From the NCBI RefSeq assembly GCF_003207955.1, contig NZ_NOXG01000010.1:1-64000 (forward strand): a stretch of DNA of 64,000 nucleotides. The letters run 5' to 3'. The number at the start of each line of letters is the position of its first letter. Position 1 is the first letter of the stretch. The notes below the pieces were generated by a model. That model had not been told where the DNA came from, ran no database searches, and saw only the letters and a list, made by a program, of their open reading frames with translations. Both the position numbers and the translations under genes were made by a program. Below, piece by piece: positions 9,275-17,573 of this stretch. Source of the DNA: Novacetimonas pomaceti. GTDB lineage: Bacteria; Pseudomonadota; Alphaproteobacteria; Acetobacterales; Acetobacteraceae.

Positions 9275-10306
9275 TTAAGCAAAGCAGTCCCCGGCGTCAA
9301 TGCAATTAATAACAAAAGAAATGATTTTCCGCTCTTCCCTTTCCATTTGTTGCGCATCTGGTGCGATTTTTTCGCCTTCGATTCTGCCTTCGTGAACCAG
9401 GGTGCGCGCGGCGGGCGCCAGCGCATGGTGGGCGAACCATGTGGACTGGCGCTTGGTATATTGCGCGGTGACCTGCACGGCGCGCGCGACCGCCTGTTCG
9501 CGCGACATCCCGCCACGCAGCATGGCCGCGATTTCCGGCACCCCATGGGCGCGCATGGCGGGCAAAGCGGGGGAAAGGTCGCGCGACAGCAGGGCACGCA
9601 CCTCCTCCACCGCGCCGCTTTCCATCATGGCGTCGAAACGCGCCGCGATCGCGCGCCGCAGCACGTCGCGCGGGGGCGACAGGCGCACCGCGACGAACCG
9701 CGCGGCCAGCGGCGGCAGCACCGATTCCGCGCGCCACCATGACAGGCCCCGCCCCGTCGCGCGCCAGACCTCCCACGCGCGGGCGATGCGCTGCGTATCG
9801 CCCGGACGCAGGGCGGACGCGGTTTCGGGATCCACCTGCATCAGGCGGGCATGGATTGCCGGCCCCCCTTCGGCCAGCACGGCGGCGCGGGCCTGCGCCC
9901 GGATTTCGGGGGGCGGGTCGGGAATATCGGCCAGGCCTTCGGTCAGGGCGCGGAAATACATCCCCGTCCCCCCGCAGAAAACCGGGATGCGCCCGGCCTC
10001 CCACGCTTCGTGCGCGGCGGACAGGGCCGCCTTGCGCCACCATGCGACCGACCCGGCCCGTGCCGCCGGCACCACGCCATACAGCCGGTGCGGCAGCAGG
10101 GCTTCCTCCGCCGCGCCGGGACGGGCCGTAAGGATGCGCAGTTCGCGATAGACCTGCATCGAATCGGCATTGATGACCGTGCCGCCAATCGTGCGCGCCA
10201 GTGCCAGTGCCAGCGCGGACTTGCCCGAACAGGTGGGGCCTGCCACGATCACGGCGGGACGCATGGGTGCGCCGACGCCCTGTCGCGTCCCGGTGCCTTG
10301 CGTCAT
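9275..10306 (-). CDS. miaA: tRNA dimethylallyltransferase MiaA
   Basis: Transfers a dimethylallyl group to A37 of tRNAs that read codons starting with U. The P-loop IVAGPTCSGKSALALALAR, the DSMQVY segment and the C-terminal RQSTWF signature (Trp followed by Phe) are all present. 343 aa from MTQGTGTRQG (start 10306, weak AGGGA upstream); 329 aa if translation starts at MRPAVIVAG (10264). A longer frame continues upstream but is antisense to serB and rejected. It is divergent from serB with only 30 bases between the two start codons, and lies 70 bases ahead of ilvB. Confidence 0.95.
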   Translation of the reverse strand: MTQGTGTRQGVGAPMRPAVIVAGPTCSGKSALALALARTIGGTVINADSMQVYRELRILTARPGAAEEALLPHRLYGVVPAARAGSVAWWRKAALSAAHEAWEAGRIPVFCGGTGMYFRALTEGLADIPDPPPEIRAQARAAVLAEGGPAIHARLMQVDPETASALRPGDTQRIARAWEVWRATGRGLSWWRAESVLPPLAARFVAVRLSPPRDVLRRAIAARFDAMMESGAVEEVRALLSRDLSPALPAMRAHGVPEIAAMLRGGMSREQAVARAVQVTAQYTKRQSTWFAHHALAPAARTLVHEGRIEGEKIAPDAQQMEREERKIISFVINCIDAGDCFA

Positions 10307-10336
10307 CGCGTCATCCCTGCCACATGCCCGGACACC

Positions 10337-11251
10337 ATGCCTGAATCCTCCTCCCTGTCCCACGTCCTTGTCCTCGTCGCCAACCGCGCGGCCACGTCCC
10401 TTGCCCCCGCCGACATCGCTGCGGCGCGCGACATGGCCGGGGGCGGCCCCGCGACCATCCTGTCGGAAGGCGAGGCCGCCGAAATCCCCTGCCCCGCCCC
10501 CGGCACAGGCGACATGCCGCATATCGCCCCCCTGCGCGAGGAATTTTCCGGCCGCGACCTCGACATCCTGGTCGTCGCGGCACAGGAGCGTCGCAGGAAG
10601 CTGCTGGTCGCGGACATGGACAGCACCATCGTCAATTGCGAAACCCTTGACGATCTGGCCCGGCATGCGGGCATCGGCGAACGCATCGCCGAAATCACGC
10701 GCCGGTCGATGAATGGCGAAATGGATTTCGAGGCCGCGCTGCGCGAACGCGTCGGCCTGCTGCGCGGCATGCCCGCCACCCTGCTGGAGGCGGCGTGGAA
10801 GGACGTGCGGCTCAATCCCGGCGCGCAGGAACTGGTCCGCACCATGAAACGCCATGGCGCATGCACGGCGCTGGTTTCCGGCGGATTCACGTTCTTTACC
10901 TCCCGCGTGGCGAAACTGTGCGGATTCGATGAACAGCATGCCAATTCCCTGCTGATCGAGGACGGACGCCTGACGGGCGACGTGGGGCAGCCCATACTTG
11001 GCCCGGACGCCAAGCTTGCGCATCTGCGGCGGCTGGCGGCGCGTCAGGGGATCGGGATGGCGCAGGCCATGGCGGTGGGCGACGGCGCGAACGACCTCGC
11101 CATGCTGCGCGAGGCGGGGCTGGGCGTTGCCTTCCACGCCAAGCCCGCCGTGCGCAGGGCCGTCGCCTGTCAGGTCAACCATACCACGCTGCGCACGCTG
11201 CTGTTCGCCCAGGGGTACGCTGCGCGTGACTTCGTCCCCGCGATTACCTGA
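10337..11251 (+). CDS. serB: Phosphoserine phosphatase
   Basis: Last step of serine synthesis (phosphoserine to serine). 304 aa. HAD-superfamily motif I is LLVADMDSTIVNCETLDDLA (nucleophile Asp and acid Asp), motif II is ALVSGGFTFF, and motifs III/IV lie at AVGDGANDLAMLREAGLGVAF. The N-terminal ~90 residues form the small regulatory-type domain common in proteobacterial SerB. It is divergent from miaA, and a repeat copy lies 30 bases after its stop and may serve as terminator. Confidence 0.96.
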   Translation: MPESSSLSHVLVLVANRAATSLAPADIAAARDMAGGGPATILSEGEAAEIPCPAPGTGDMPHIAPLREEFSGRDLDILVVAAQERRRKLLVADMDSTIVNCETLDDLARHAGIGERIAEITRRSMNGEMDFEAALRERVGLLRGMPATLLEAAWKDVRLNPGAQELVRTMKRHGACTALVSGGFTFFTSRVAKLCGFDEQHANSLLIEDGRLTGDVGQPILGPDAKLAHLRRLAARQGIGMAQAMAVGDGANDLAMLREAGLGVAFHAKPAVRRAVACQVNHTTLRTLLFAQGYAARDFVPAIT

Positions 11252-11280
11252 AAAATACCCTTAAAATCCTGAAATTTTTA

Positions 11281-11359
11281 AAGGTTTTTGGTGAAGCTTT
11301 TTGCAAAAAGCTTCAGGAAGAGGTCGCCTTTGTGAAAAAGGGCGACACCCAAAAACCTT
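11281..11359 (+). repeat. Three-stem dispersed repeat, copy 2
   Basis: Outer arms AAGGTTTTTGG / CCAAAAACCTT are fully complementary: the GG/CC pair replaces the AG/CT found in most copies. Hairpin 1 is GAAGCTTTTTGCAAAAAGCTTC and hairpin 2 is GTCGCC...GGCGAC. It lies between the convergent serB and CDF genes. Confidence 0.9.
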
Positions 11360-11384
11360 CATTACTTTCCATCATCAGGCTGTG

Positions 11385-12329
11385 TCAGGACGCAGGCGCG
11401 ACGGCAGGGGGCTGGCTGCGATTGTCCTGCGCTTCGATGAAGACGCGGGTGACTTCGGGGTAGGCCTGCTTGATCTGGCGTTCCAGGTCGGAGACCGTCG
11501 CCTCCACATCGCCCGCGGAAAGGTTGTTGTGGAAATCGATGCTGATGACCACCAGCACGTCACGCGGCCCGAAATGCATGGAACGGATTTCGTTCAGGCG
11601 ATCCACGCCCCGCGCCGACAGCGCCATGCGGCGCAGGGCGGCCAGCACTTCCGGCGCGACGCCCTCGCCCGTCAGCAGCGACTGCGATTCCCGGGCAAGG
11701 AAAGTGGCCGTCACCGCAAGGATCATCGCAATGATGATGGAGGACACGCCGTCAATGACGGGCATGTCCAGCGTTTCCGACAGGATATTGCCCAGCAGGG
11801 CGACCATCAGGCCCGCCAGCGCCGCCGTGTCCTCGAACAGGACGGTAAAGACGGTCGGATCCTTGCTGCGCTGCACCGCCTCCACCCAGCCATGGCGGCC
11901 CTTGCCATGGCGGCGGAACGCGCGCAGCGCCAGCACCCAGACCGATCCCTCGAACAGGATGCTCAGACCCAGCACGATGTAATTGACAAGGACATGCTCC
12001 ACCGGCTGCGGATGGAGGATGTGGGTCACCCCCTCGAAAAACGAGATGCCCGCCCCTAGCCCGAAAATCAGCAGCGCGACGACAAACGTCCAGAAATACA
12101 GCTCCAGCCCATAGCCAAAGGGATGGGCCAGCGTGGCCGGACGCGCCGCGCGCCGCATCCCCACCAGCAGCAGCCCCTGGTTGCCCGTGTCGATCAGGGA
12201 ATGGATCGCCTCGCTCAGCATGGAAGAACTGCCGGAGATGAAGGCCGCGACGCACTTGGTCGCCGCGACAAGGAGATTACCCCCGAGCGCCGCCAGAATC
12301 ACGAAGCGGGAGGAAGAAGAATGCGCCAT
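11385..12329 (-). CDS. Cation diffusion facilitator (CDF) metal exporter
   Basis: 314-aa inner-membrane divalent-cation/proton antiporter (Zn, Co, Fe or Mn class). Six membrane spans are predicted from hydrophobic stretches. The metal site in spans II and V is seen as SEAIHSLIDTGNQ (His-x3-Asp) and PVIDGVSS with a preceding acidic residue. The HxxxD-type first site resembles Zn/Fe exporters more than Mn exporters. The C-terminal ~90 residues form the cytoplasmic dimerisation domain (SARGVDRLNEIRSMHFGPRD). Divergent from hldE and apparently a single transcription unit. Confidence 0.92.
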   Translation of the reverse strand: MAHSSSSRFVILAALGGNLLVAATKCVAAFISGSSSMLSEAIHSLIDTGNQGLLLVGMRRAARPATLAHPFGYGLELYFWTFVVALLIFGLGAGISFFEGVTHILHPQPVEHVLVNYIVLGLSILFEGSVWVLALRAFRRHGKGRHGWVEAVQRSKDPTVFTVLFEDTAALAGLMVALLGNILSETLDMPVIDGVSSIIIAMILAVTATFLARESQSLLTGEGVAPEVLAALRRMALSARGVDRLNEIRSMHFGPRDVLVVISIDFHNNLSAGDVEATVSDLERQIKQAYPEVTRVFIEAQDNRSQPPAVAPAS

Positions 12330-12541
12330 GACGGTCCCATATGAAAAGCCGCCTCATCCTACCGCCTGCCTTCGCATTTTGACAGGGGACCCGCGCGACG
12401 GGGGCGGGTCGCGGACAATGGCCATGGGGAAATGGCCGGGGAAACAGACAGGACGGGGGCATGGCAGGGGGACAGCCGGGGTGCATATCGACATGGCGCG
12501 GCGTTCCATATTACCGTTGCGCCCTCCAACCGGCCGGGTCC

Positions 12542-14020
12542 ATGTCCTTACCAATGCTTGACAACCTACATTTCGGCACCGTGGCCGTGATCGGCGACCT
12601 CATGCTGGACCGGTATGTTTCCGGGATGGTCAACAGGATATCGCCCGAGGCCCCGGTGCCGGTGCTGCTGCATTCGCAACTGTCGTGCGTCGCGGGCGGG
12701 GCGGCCAACGTGGCCGCCAACGCCAGCGCGCTGGGCGCGCGGGTGCGCCTGATCGGCCTGGTGGGAGAGGACGCGGCGGCGACCTCCCTGCTGGGGGCGC
12801 TGGCGCAATGGCCGGACATCGACACCGGCGGCGTCATCACCGATCCCGGCTGGACCACCATCACCAAGACCCGGGTGCTGAGCGGCCGCCAGCAGATCGT
12901 GCGCATCGATGAGGAGCGTGTAGTCCCCCTGTCCGCCGCGACGACGCGACGGCTGATCGACGCGGCGGTGGCGGCAATCGCGACATGCGACGTGCTGGTC
13001 TGTTCCGATTACGCCAAGGGGGTGCTGTCGGACGAGGTGCTGTCGGCCGTCATCGCGGCGGGCCGGGCCAGGGGCGTTCCCGTCATCGTCGATCCCAAGC
13101 GCCCGACCTTCGACGCCTATCGCGGGGCGACGCTGGTGACGCCCAACCTGATCGAAATGACGCGCGCGACCGGCCTTGCGGTCGATACCGATGCCGAAAT
13201 CCGCCGCGCGGCGCAGGTGGCCTCCGCACAGTTTGGCGGCGACGTGCTGCTGACCCGTTCCGAAGAGGGCATGACCCTGTGGCGGCGCGACGGGACGATG
13301 ACCCATGCCGCCACCCGCAAGGCGGAGGTCTTTGACGTATCAGGGGCGGGGGATACCGTCCTTGCCACCGTCGCCAGCGTCCTGTCGGCGGGACAGTCGA
13401 TGGAAACCGCCATCGTCATCGCCACCACCGCCGCCGCGATTTCGGTCAGCAAGCTGGGAACGGCCACCGTCTCGCGCGCGGAACTCAGCCGCCAGCTGAG
13501 CGAGGAAATGCACGACGCGGGCGCGCTGGTGTCGCTGGAACAGGCCGCCGGCATCGTGGAAAACTGGAAGCATCACGGGGCGACGGTCGTTTTCACCAAT
13601 GGCTGTTTCGACCTTGTCCATCCCGGCCATGTTGCCCTGATCCGCGCCGCCGCGCGGGAGGGGAACAAGCTGATCGTCGCGCTGAACACCGACCGTTCCG
13701 TCCGGCGGCTCAAGGGTGACAGCCGCCCGATCCAGGACGAAATCGCGCGCGCCACGGTCATCGGGGCATTGCGCGATGTCGATCTGGTGATCCTGTTTGA
13801 CGAGGATACCCCCATGGAAGCCATCCGCCGGCTGCGTCCCGATGTCATCGTCAAGGGCAGCGACTATACCGAGGATCAGGTGGTCGGCGGGGCATTCGTC
13901 AAGGGATATGGGGGGCGCGTGGCGCTGGTGGACATCGTGGCGGGACGCTCGACCTCCTCCCTCGTCACCAGGGCGGCGGGCCATGGCGACAGGACGCCCG
14001 GCGACGCGGGCGGGGCATAG
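12542..14020 (+). CDS. hldE: Bifunctional heptose-7-phosphate kinase / heptose-1-phosphate adenylyltransferase
   Basis: Makes ADP-heptose for the lipopolysaccharide inner core. About 492 aa, normal for the fused enzyme. The N-terminal ribokinase-like domain (residues ~10-315) begins VAVIGDLMLDRYVSG and has the ATP/anion-hole motif DVSGAGDTVLA. The C-terminal nucleotidyltransferase domain starts at FTNGCFDLVHPGHVALI with its HxGH motif and contains DVIVKGSDY. Starts at 12542 or 12554 are both possible, and neither has a strong ribosome-binding site. A lipid kinase follows after 22 bases in the same direction. Confidence 0.96.
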   Translation: MSLPMLDNLHFGTVAVIGDLMLDRYVSGMVNRISPEAPVPVLLHSQLSCVAGGAANVAANASALGARVRLIGLVGEDAAATSLLGALAQWPDIDTGGVITDPGWTTITKTRVLSGRQQIVRIDEERVVPLSAATTRRLIDAAVAAIATCDVLVCSDYAKGVLSDEVLSAVIAAGRARGVPVIVDPKRPTFDAYRGATLVTPNLIEMTRATGLAVDTDAEIRRAAQVASAQFGGDVLLTRSEEGMTLWRRDGTMTHAATRKAEVFDVSGAGDTVLATVASVLSAGQSMETAIVIATTAAAISVSKLGTATVSRAELSRQLSEEMHDAGALVSLEQAAGIVENWKHHGATVVFTNGCFDLVHPGHVALIRAAAREGNKLIVALNTDRSVRRLKGDSRPIQDEIARATVIGALRDVDLVILFDEDTPMEAIRRLRPDVIVKGSDYTEDQVVGGAFVKGYGGRVALVDIVAGRSTSSLVTRAAGHGDRTPGDAGGA

Positions 14021-14042
14021 GCCGACGCGCGGCATCGGGCAA

Positions 14043-14954
14043 ATGCGAACCTGCATCATCCTCAACCCCACGGCGGGACGCAGGCGGCGCGAGCCGCTGC
14101 GCCAGTTCATCGAAGCACTGCAGGCCGGCGGCGCGCAGGTGCGCGTGCTGGTGACGCGCCACGCCGGGCATGGCGGGGAACTGGCACGCCAGATCGTGCA
14201 CGAGGGCGCGACCGACTGCATCATCGCGGCGGGGGGCGATGGCACGATTGCCGAAATCGCGCAGGCCGTGGCGGGCACGTCGCAGCGCATGGGCATCTTT
14301 CCCGCCGGCAGCGCGAATGTCCTTGCCCTTGAACTCGGCATTCCCTTCGCCCCGGCGGCGGCGGCGCGGCTGATCCTGTCGGGGGCCTGCGCCACCATCT
14401 GGCCCGGGGTGATCGAAAGCACGCGCGACGGCCGCCCCGCCCCGCCCCACCTGTTCGTGCAGATGGCGGGAATCGGGTTCGACGCCTGCGTGGTGCACCG
14501 CCTGCCGTTACGGCTGAAACGGCTGGTCGGGCGGGCGGGCTATGTCCTGACCATGCTGGGCGCGGCAATGACCTACCGCTTTCCCGTCATTGATGTCCGC
14601 ATCGACGGAACCGCGTACCAGGCCCGCGCCATCGTGGTGTCCAAGGGACGGCTGTATGGCGGGGCGTATGTCATCTGTCCGCAGGGCATGCACCATCAGG
14701 CGGGATTCTGCGCGATCATGCAGGAAAAGGGCGGGATCATCCCCACCCTGCGCATGGGATGGGCGCTGCTGCGCGGCCGGATGGAACAGATGCCCGATGT
14801 CCGGATCGTCTGCGGACGCGACATCGACATCCACGCCGCCATCCCCATCCCGGTCCAGACGGATGGCGATATTTCGGGCACCACGCCGGTCCGCATCCGC
14901 GACGCCGGACGCCCCCTGCGCCTTGCCATCGACACGACGGCCCGTCCGTCCTGA
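14043..14954 (+). CDS. Diacylglycerol kinase-family lipid kinase
   Basis: 303-aa cytosolic/peripheral enzyme of the DAGK catalytic-domain family (YegS/DgkB/sphingosine kinase type). ILNPTAGRRRREPLRQFIEA is the N-terminal nucleotide site and IIAAGGDGTIAEIAQAVAG carries the GGDGT signature; IFPAGSANVLALELGIP matches the following P-G-T/S-x-N motif. The substrate (diacylglycerol, sphingoid base or another lipid alcohol) is unknown. Its place 22 bases after hldE suggests coupling to envelope lipid work. It is followed by a repeat copy. Confidence 0.88.
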   Translation: MRTCIILNPTAGRRRREPLRQFIEALQAGGAQVRVLVTRHAGHGGELARQIVHEGATDCIIAAGGDGTIAEIAQAVAGTSQRMGIFPAGSANVLALELGIPFAPAAAARLILSGACATIWPGVIESTRDGRPAPPHLFVQMAGIGFDACVVHRLPLRLKRLVGRAGYVLTMLGAAMTYRFPVIDVRIDGTAYQARAIVVSKGRLYGGAYVICPQGMHHQAGFCAIMQEKGGIIPTLRMGWALLRGRMEQMPDVRIVCGRDIDIHAAIPIPVQTDGDISGTTPVRIRDAGRPLRLAIDTTARPS

Positions 14955-14997
14955 TGGACCACGTGGCCGGGTTCAGAGAACTGTCTGGAAATAACAG

Positions 14998-15073
14998 AAG
15001 TTTTCGGGTGTCGCCTTTTTTCAAAAAGGTGACGTCCTTCGAAGCTTTTTGCAAAAAGCTTCACCAAAAACTT
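14998..15073 (-). repeat. Three-stem dispersed repeat, copy 3
   Basis: Minus-oriented copy. Its left flank (CTGTCTGGAAATAACAG) resembles the reverse of the downstream tail seen after other copies, so here the element and its flanks are both reversed. Hairpin 2 is of the GTC.CC/GG.GAC type with one G-T pair. Confidence 0.85.
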
Positions 15074-15198
15074 CTTTCTGGTTATGGGCTTTTCCAGAAT
15101 GCGCAGACTGCCGGTTCGCCCGGCCCGCGCCTGAAGCAATTCCACTGGACTCTGCCGCAGTAGAATTACTCCAACTCATTGTTTATCGCGCATATTCA

Positions 15199-15226
15199 CC
15201 AGTTCGAATGTGTCCATTCGAACTGG
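15199..15226. repeat. Perfect 12-bp inverted repeat after nadK
   Basis: CCAGTTCGAATG and CATTCGAACTGG flank a 4-nt loop, 7 bases past the nadK stop and at the convergent junction with the lipid kinase. No T run follows on either strand, so it is not a standard intrinsic terminator. It could be a Rho-dependent or 3'-protective hairpin, or a binding site. Confidence 0.8.
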
Positions 15227-15233
15227 ATCGGCC

Positions 15234-16037
15234 CTAAACCGTGAACTGCTCGGCGATGATGCGTTCGGACAGGCTCTGCCCCGGATCAAACAGCAAGGTC
15301 GTATAACGGGTGCGGTCCTCGCGGATTTCCACAGAAATGACGTCGCGGACCTCGGTAAAATCCGCCACGGCCGCGACGGGACGCTTGTCGGTTTCCAGTA
15401 TGGTGAACCTGACCTGCGCGGTGGAAGGCAGCAGCGCCCCGCGCCAGCGCCGGGGACGAAAGGCGCTGATGGGCGTAAGCGGCAGCAGGTTCGCCGACAG
15501 CGGCACAATCGGCCCATGCGCCGACAGGTTATAGGCGGTGGAGCCGGCGGGCGTGGCGATCAGCACCCCGTCGCAGATCAGTTCCGCCAGACGCTGCCGC
15601 CCGTCAACATCGATGCGGATCTTGGCCGCCTGCCGCGTCTGGCGGAACAGGAACACGTCGTTCAGGGCCAGCGCCTCCGTCACCTCGCCATCCACGCTGG
15701 TGGCGCGCATGCGCAGGGGGTGGAGGATCGCTTCCTGCGTGCTGGCCAGATGCGCGGGCAGGTCATCGGGCACCGTCGGGTTCATCAGGAAGCCCACCGT
15801 GCCACAGTTGACGCCATAGACCGGAATGTCGCGGTCCAGCGTCGTATGCAGCACCTCCAGCATGAAACCGTCCCCGCCCAGGCAGATCATGGCGTCCGCC
15901 TCCGCCGCGGGGGTCTGGCCATAACGCCCGGTCAGGCGTTCCAGCCATGCCTGCGCGCTGTCATTGGGGGCGGCGACAAAGCACAGGCGCGTGGGCAGGT
16001 TGCCGTCCTGCCACCGGGTAACCGGATTTTCATTCAT
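15234..16037 (-). CDS. nadK: NAD kinase
   Basis: ATP- or polyphosphate-dependent phosphorylation of NAD to NADP. 267 aa. ICLGGDGFMLEVLHTTL carries the GGDG catalytic motif, GVNCGTVGFLMNP follows, and DGVLIATPAGSTAYNLSAHG is the conserved C-terminal signature. I prefer the start MNENPVTRWQDG at 16037; an upstream ATG at 16067 would add ten residues of no obvious family character. A perfect inverted repeat sits just past the stop. Confidence 0.96.
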   Translation of the reverse strand: MNENPVTRWQDGNLPTRLCFVAAPNDSAQAWLERLTGRYGQTPAAEADAMICLGGDGFMLEVLHTTLDRDIPVYGVNCGTVGFLMNPTVPDDLPAHLASTQEAILHPLRMRATSVDGEVTEALALNDVFLFRQTRQAAKIRIDVDGRQRLAELICDGVLIATPAGSTAYNLSAHGPIVPLSANLLPLTPISAFRPRRWRGALLPSTAQVRFTILETDKRPVAAVADFTEVRDVISVEIREDRTRYTTLLFDPGQSLSERIIAEQFTV

Positions 16038-16266
16038 GCAATATGACGTCACGACGGCACACGACATGCATTCGCGCGCGTCGCCGTCACGGTGTCATCC
16101 CCCAACGCGGCGGGACGCCTCGGAATGACTGTCGTGCGCATCAGGAACTCCGTAAAACCGCATCTCGGTGCGGGACATCGCGGGTGGCGGCGCCGGGCCA
16201 CCCGCCGGGCCGCCGATACTAGGATGCGCGGCCCCCGTTCCGCAACCGTCCGCGCGTGCCCCGCCC

Positions 16267-17400
16267 TCAGCCCAGCACCGCCGCCAGATGCGTCAGGAAC
16301 CGGTCATTGTCATGCGGCAGGCCGATGCTGACCCTGATCCAGTTTTCAAATCCCTTTTCCTTCCACGGCTTGACGATCACGCCATGTTCCAGCAGGTCAT
16401 GCGCCACCGACATCGCATCCCGCGCCGTGCGGAAAAAGACGAAATTGGTATGGGTGGGCGCGACAAACAGGCCCATCGCCCGCAACGCGGCGGCGACACG
16501 GTCGCGCTGCGCCACGGTGCGGGCGACGCTGTTGCGCATGTGCGACTGGTCCGCCAGCGCGACGGCGGCCATTTCCTGCGCGGGCATGGTGGTGTTGAAC
16601 GTGTCGCGCACCGTCTCCAGCACGGACGCCACCTCCGCCGAGGAGGTCAGGGCGTACCCGATCCGCAGCGCCGCCAGGCCATAGGCCTTTGAAAAGGTCC
16701 GCAGGCAGATCCATGGCCGTCCCTGTTCGCGCAGGATGGCACAGGCGTCGGGATAATCGGCATCGGTTTCGGCATATTCCCGATACGCCTCGTCCACGAC
16801 GACCAGCGCGTCCGGCGGGCAGGCGTCGATGACCGCGCGCAGGGCGTCTTCCTTCATCATGCACCCGACCGGGTTTGACGGGTTGGAGAAGATCAGGATC
16901 TTCGTGGGACGCGACAGGGCGCGGCACAGACCGTCGATATCGAACTGTCCCCCCGCCGTGACGGGCACGGCATCGACCACGCCCCCCATCAGCAGCGGAT
17001 GGATTTCATGCAGGCCAAAGGCCGGACGGACCGTCACCACGCGTTCGCCGGGCGACAGGCAGGCTTCGGCAATCATGCGGATGATCTGTTCCGACCCGTT
17101 GCCGATGACCACCCTGTCCATCGCGACGCCGTTGAACCGCGCGATCCCCTCGCGCAGGCGCGTTGCATTGGCGTCGGGGTAAAGGAAAAGGCGACCGGCC
17201 AGCAGGGGCCATTCCCGCAGCACCCGTGGCGAGGGGCCGTACGGGTTTTCATTGCTGCCCAGCTTGCTGATCTCTTCCACGCCGAACTGCCGCCGCACGG
17301 CCTCTTCGGACAGGCCGGCGTTATAACGCGGCAGCGTCCTGACTTCGGGGCGGCAGAAGGCCGGATGGGCCTTGGCCTGATGTGCGATCGTCTCCGCCAT
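16267..17400 (-). CDS. hisC: Histidinol-phosphate aminotransferase
   Basis: PLP fold-type I aminotransferase, 377 aa, for histidine synthesis; HisC enzymes of this group often also accept aromatic 2-oxo acids. The PLP Lys is Lys238 (RTFSKAYGLAALRIGYA), with Asn175 in IFSNPSNPVG and Asp203/Tyr206 in VVVDEAYREYA as cofactor ligands. It is not in a his operon here. tyrA, often its neighbour in alphaproteobacteria, is about 40 kb away in this window. About 170 bases of gene-free sequence precede it, beyond which is the NCS1 permease. Confidence 0.93.
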   Translation of the reverse strand: MAETIAHQAKAHPAFCRPEVRTLPRYNAGLSEEAVRRQFGVEEISKLGSNENPYGPSPRVLREWPLLAGRLFLYPDANATRLREGIARFNGVAMDRVVIGNGSEQIIRMIAEACLSPGERVVTVRPAFGLHEIHPLLMGGVVDAVPVTAGGQFDIDGLCRALSRPTKILIFSNPSNPVGCMMKEDALRAVIDACPPDALVVVDEAYREYAETDADYPDACAILREQGRPWICLRTFSKAYGLAALRIGYALTSSAEVASVLETVRDTFNTTMPAQEMAAVALADQSHMRNSVARTVAQRDRVAAALRAMGLFVAPTHTNFVFFRTARDAMSVAHDLLEHGVIVKPWKEKGFENWIRVSIGLPHDNDRFLTHLAAVLG

Positions 17401-17573
17401 TTTTCATCCTGTTCCTGCGATGTCCGCGTAGCACCCCGACCGGGCCGAAAGCAGCCATGTGGCGCTGTCCCGATCCATGCCCCGCCTTTTTACATGCCCG
17501 CCTTTTATCAGGGAATTCGCGCCCGCGCGAACATTGCCCCCGCGCGCATACGCCCCCTCTGGCGCGTGCCGCG

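Noticed and set aside
9275..11182. A longer MiaA with a ~290-residue N-terminal extension
   Set aside because: The extension is antisense to serB, which has complete HAD motifs. MiaA similarity begins only at about 10264.
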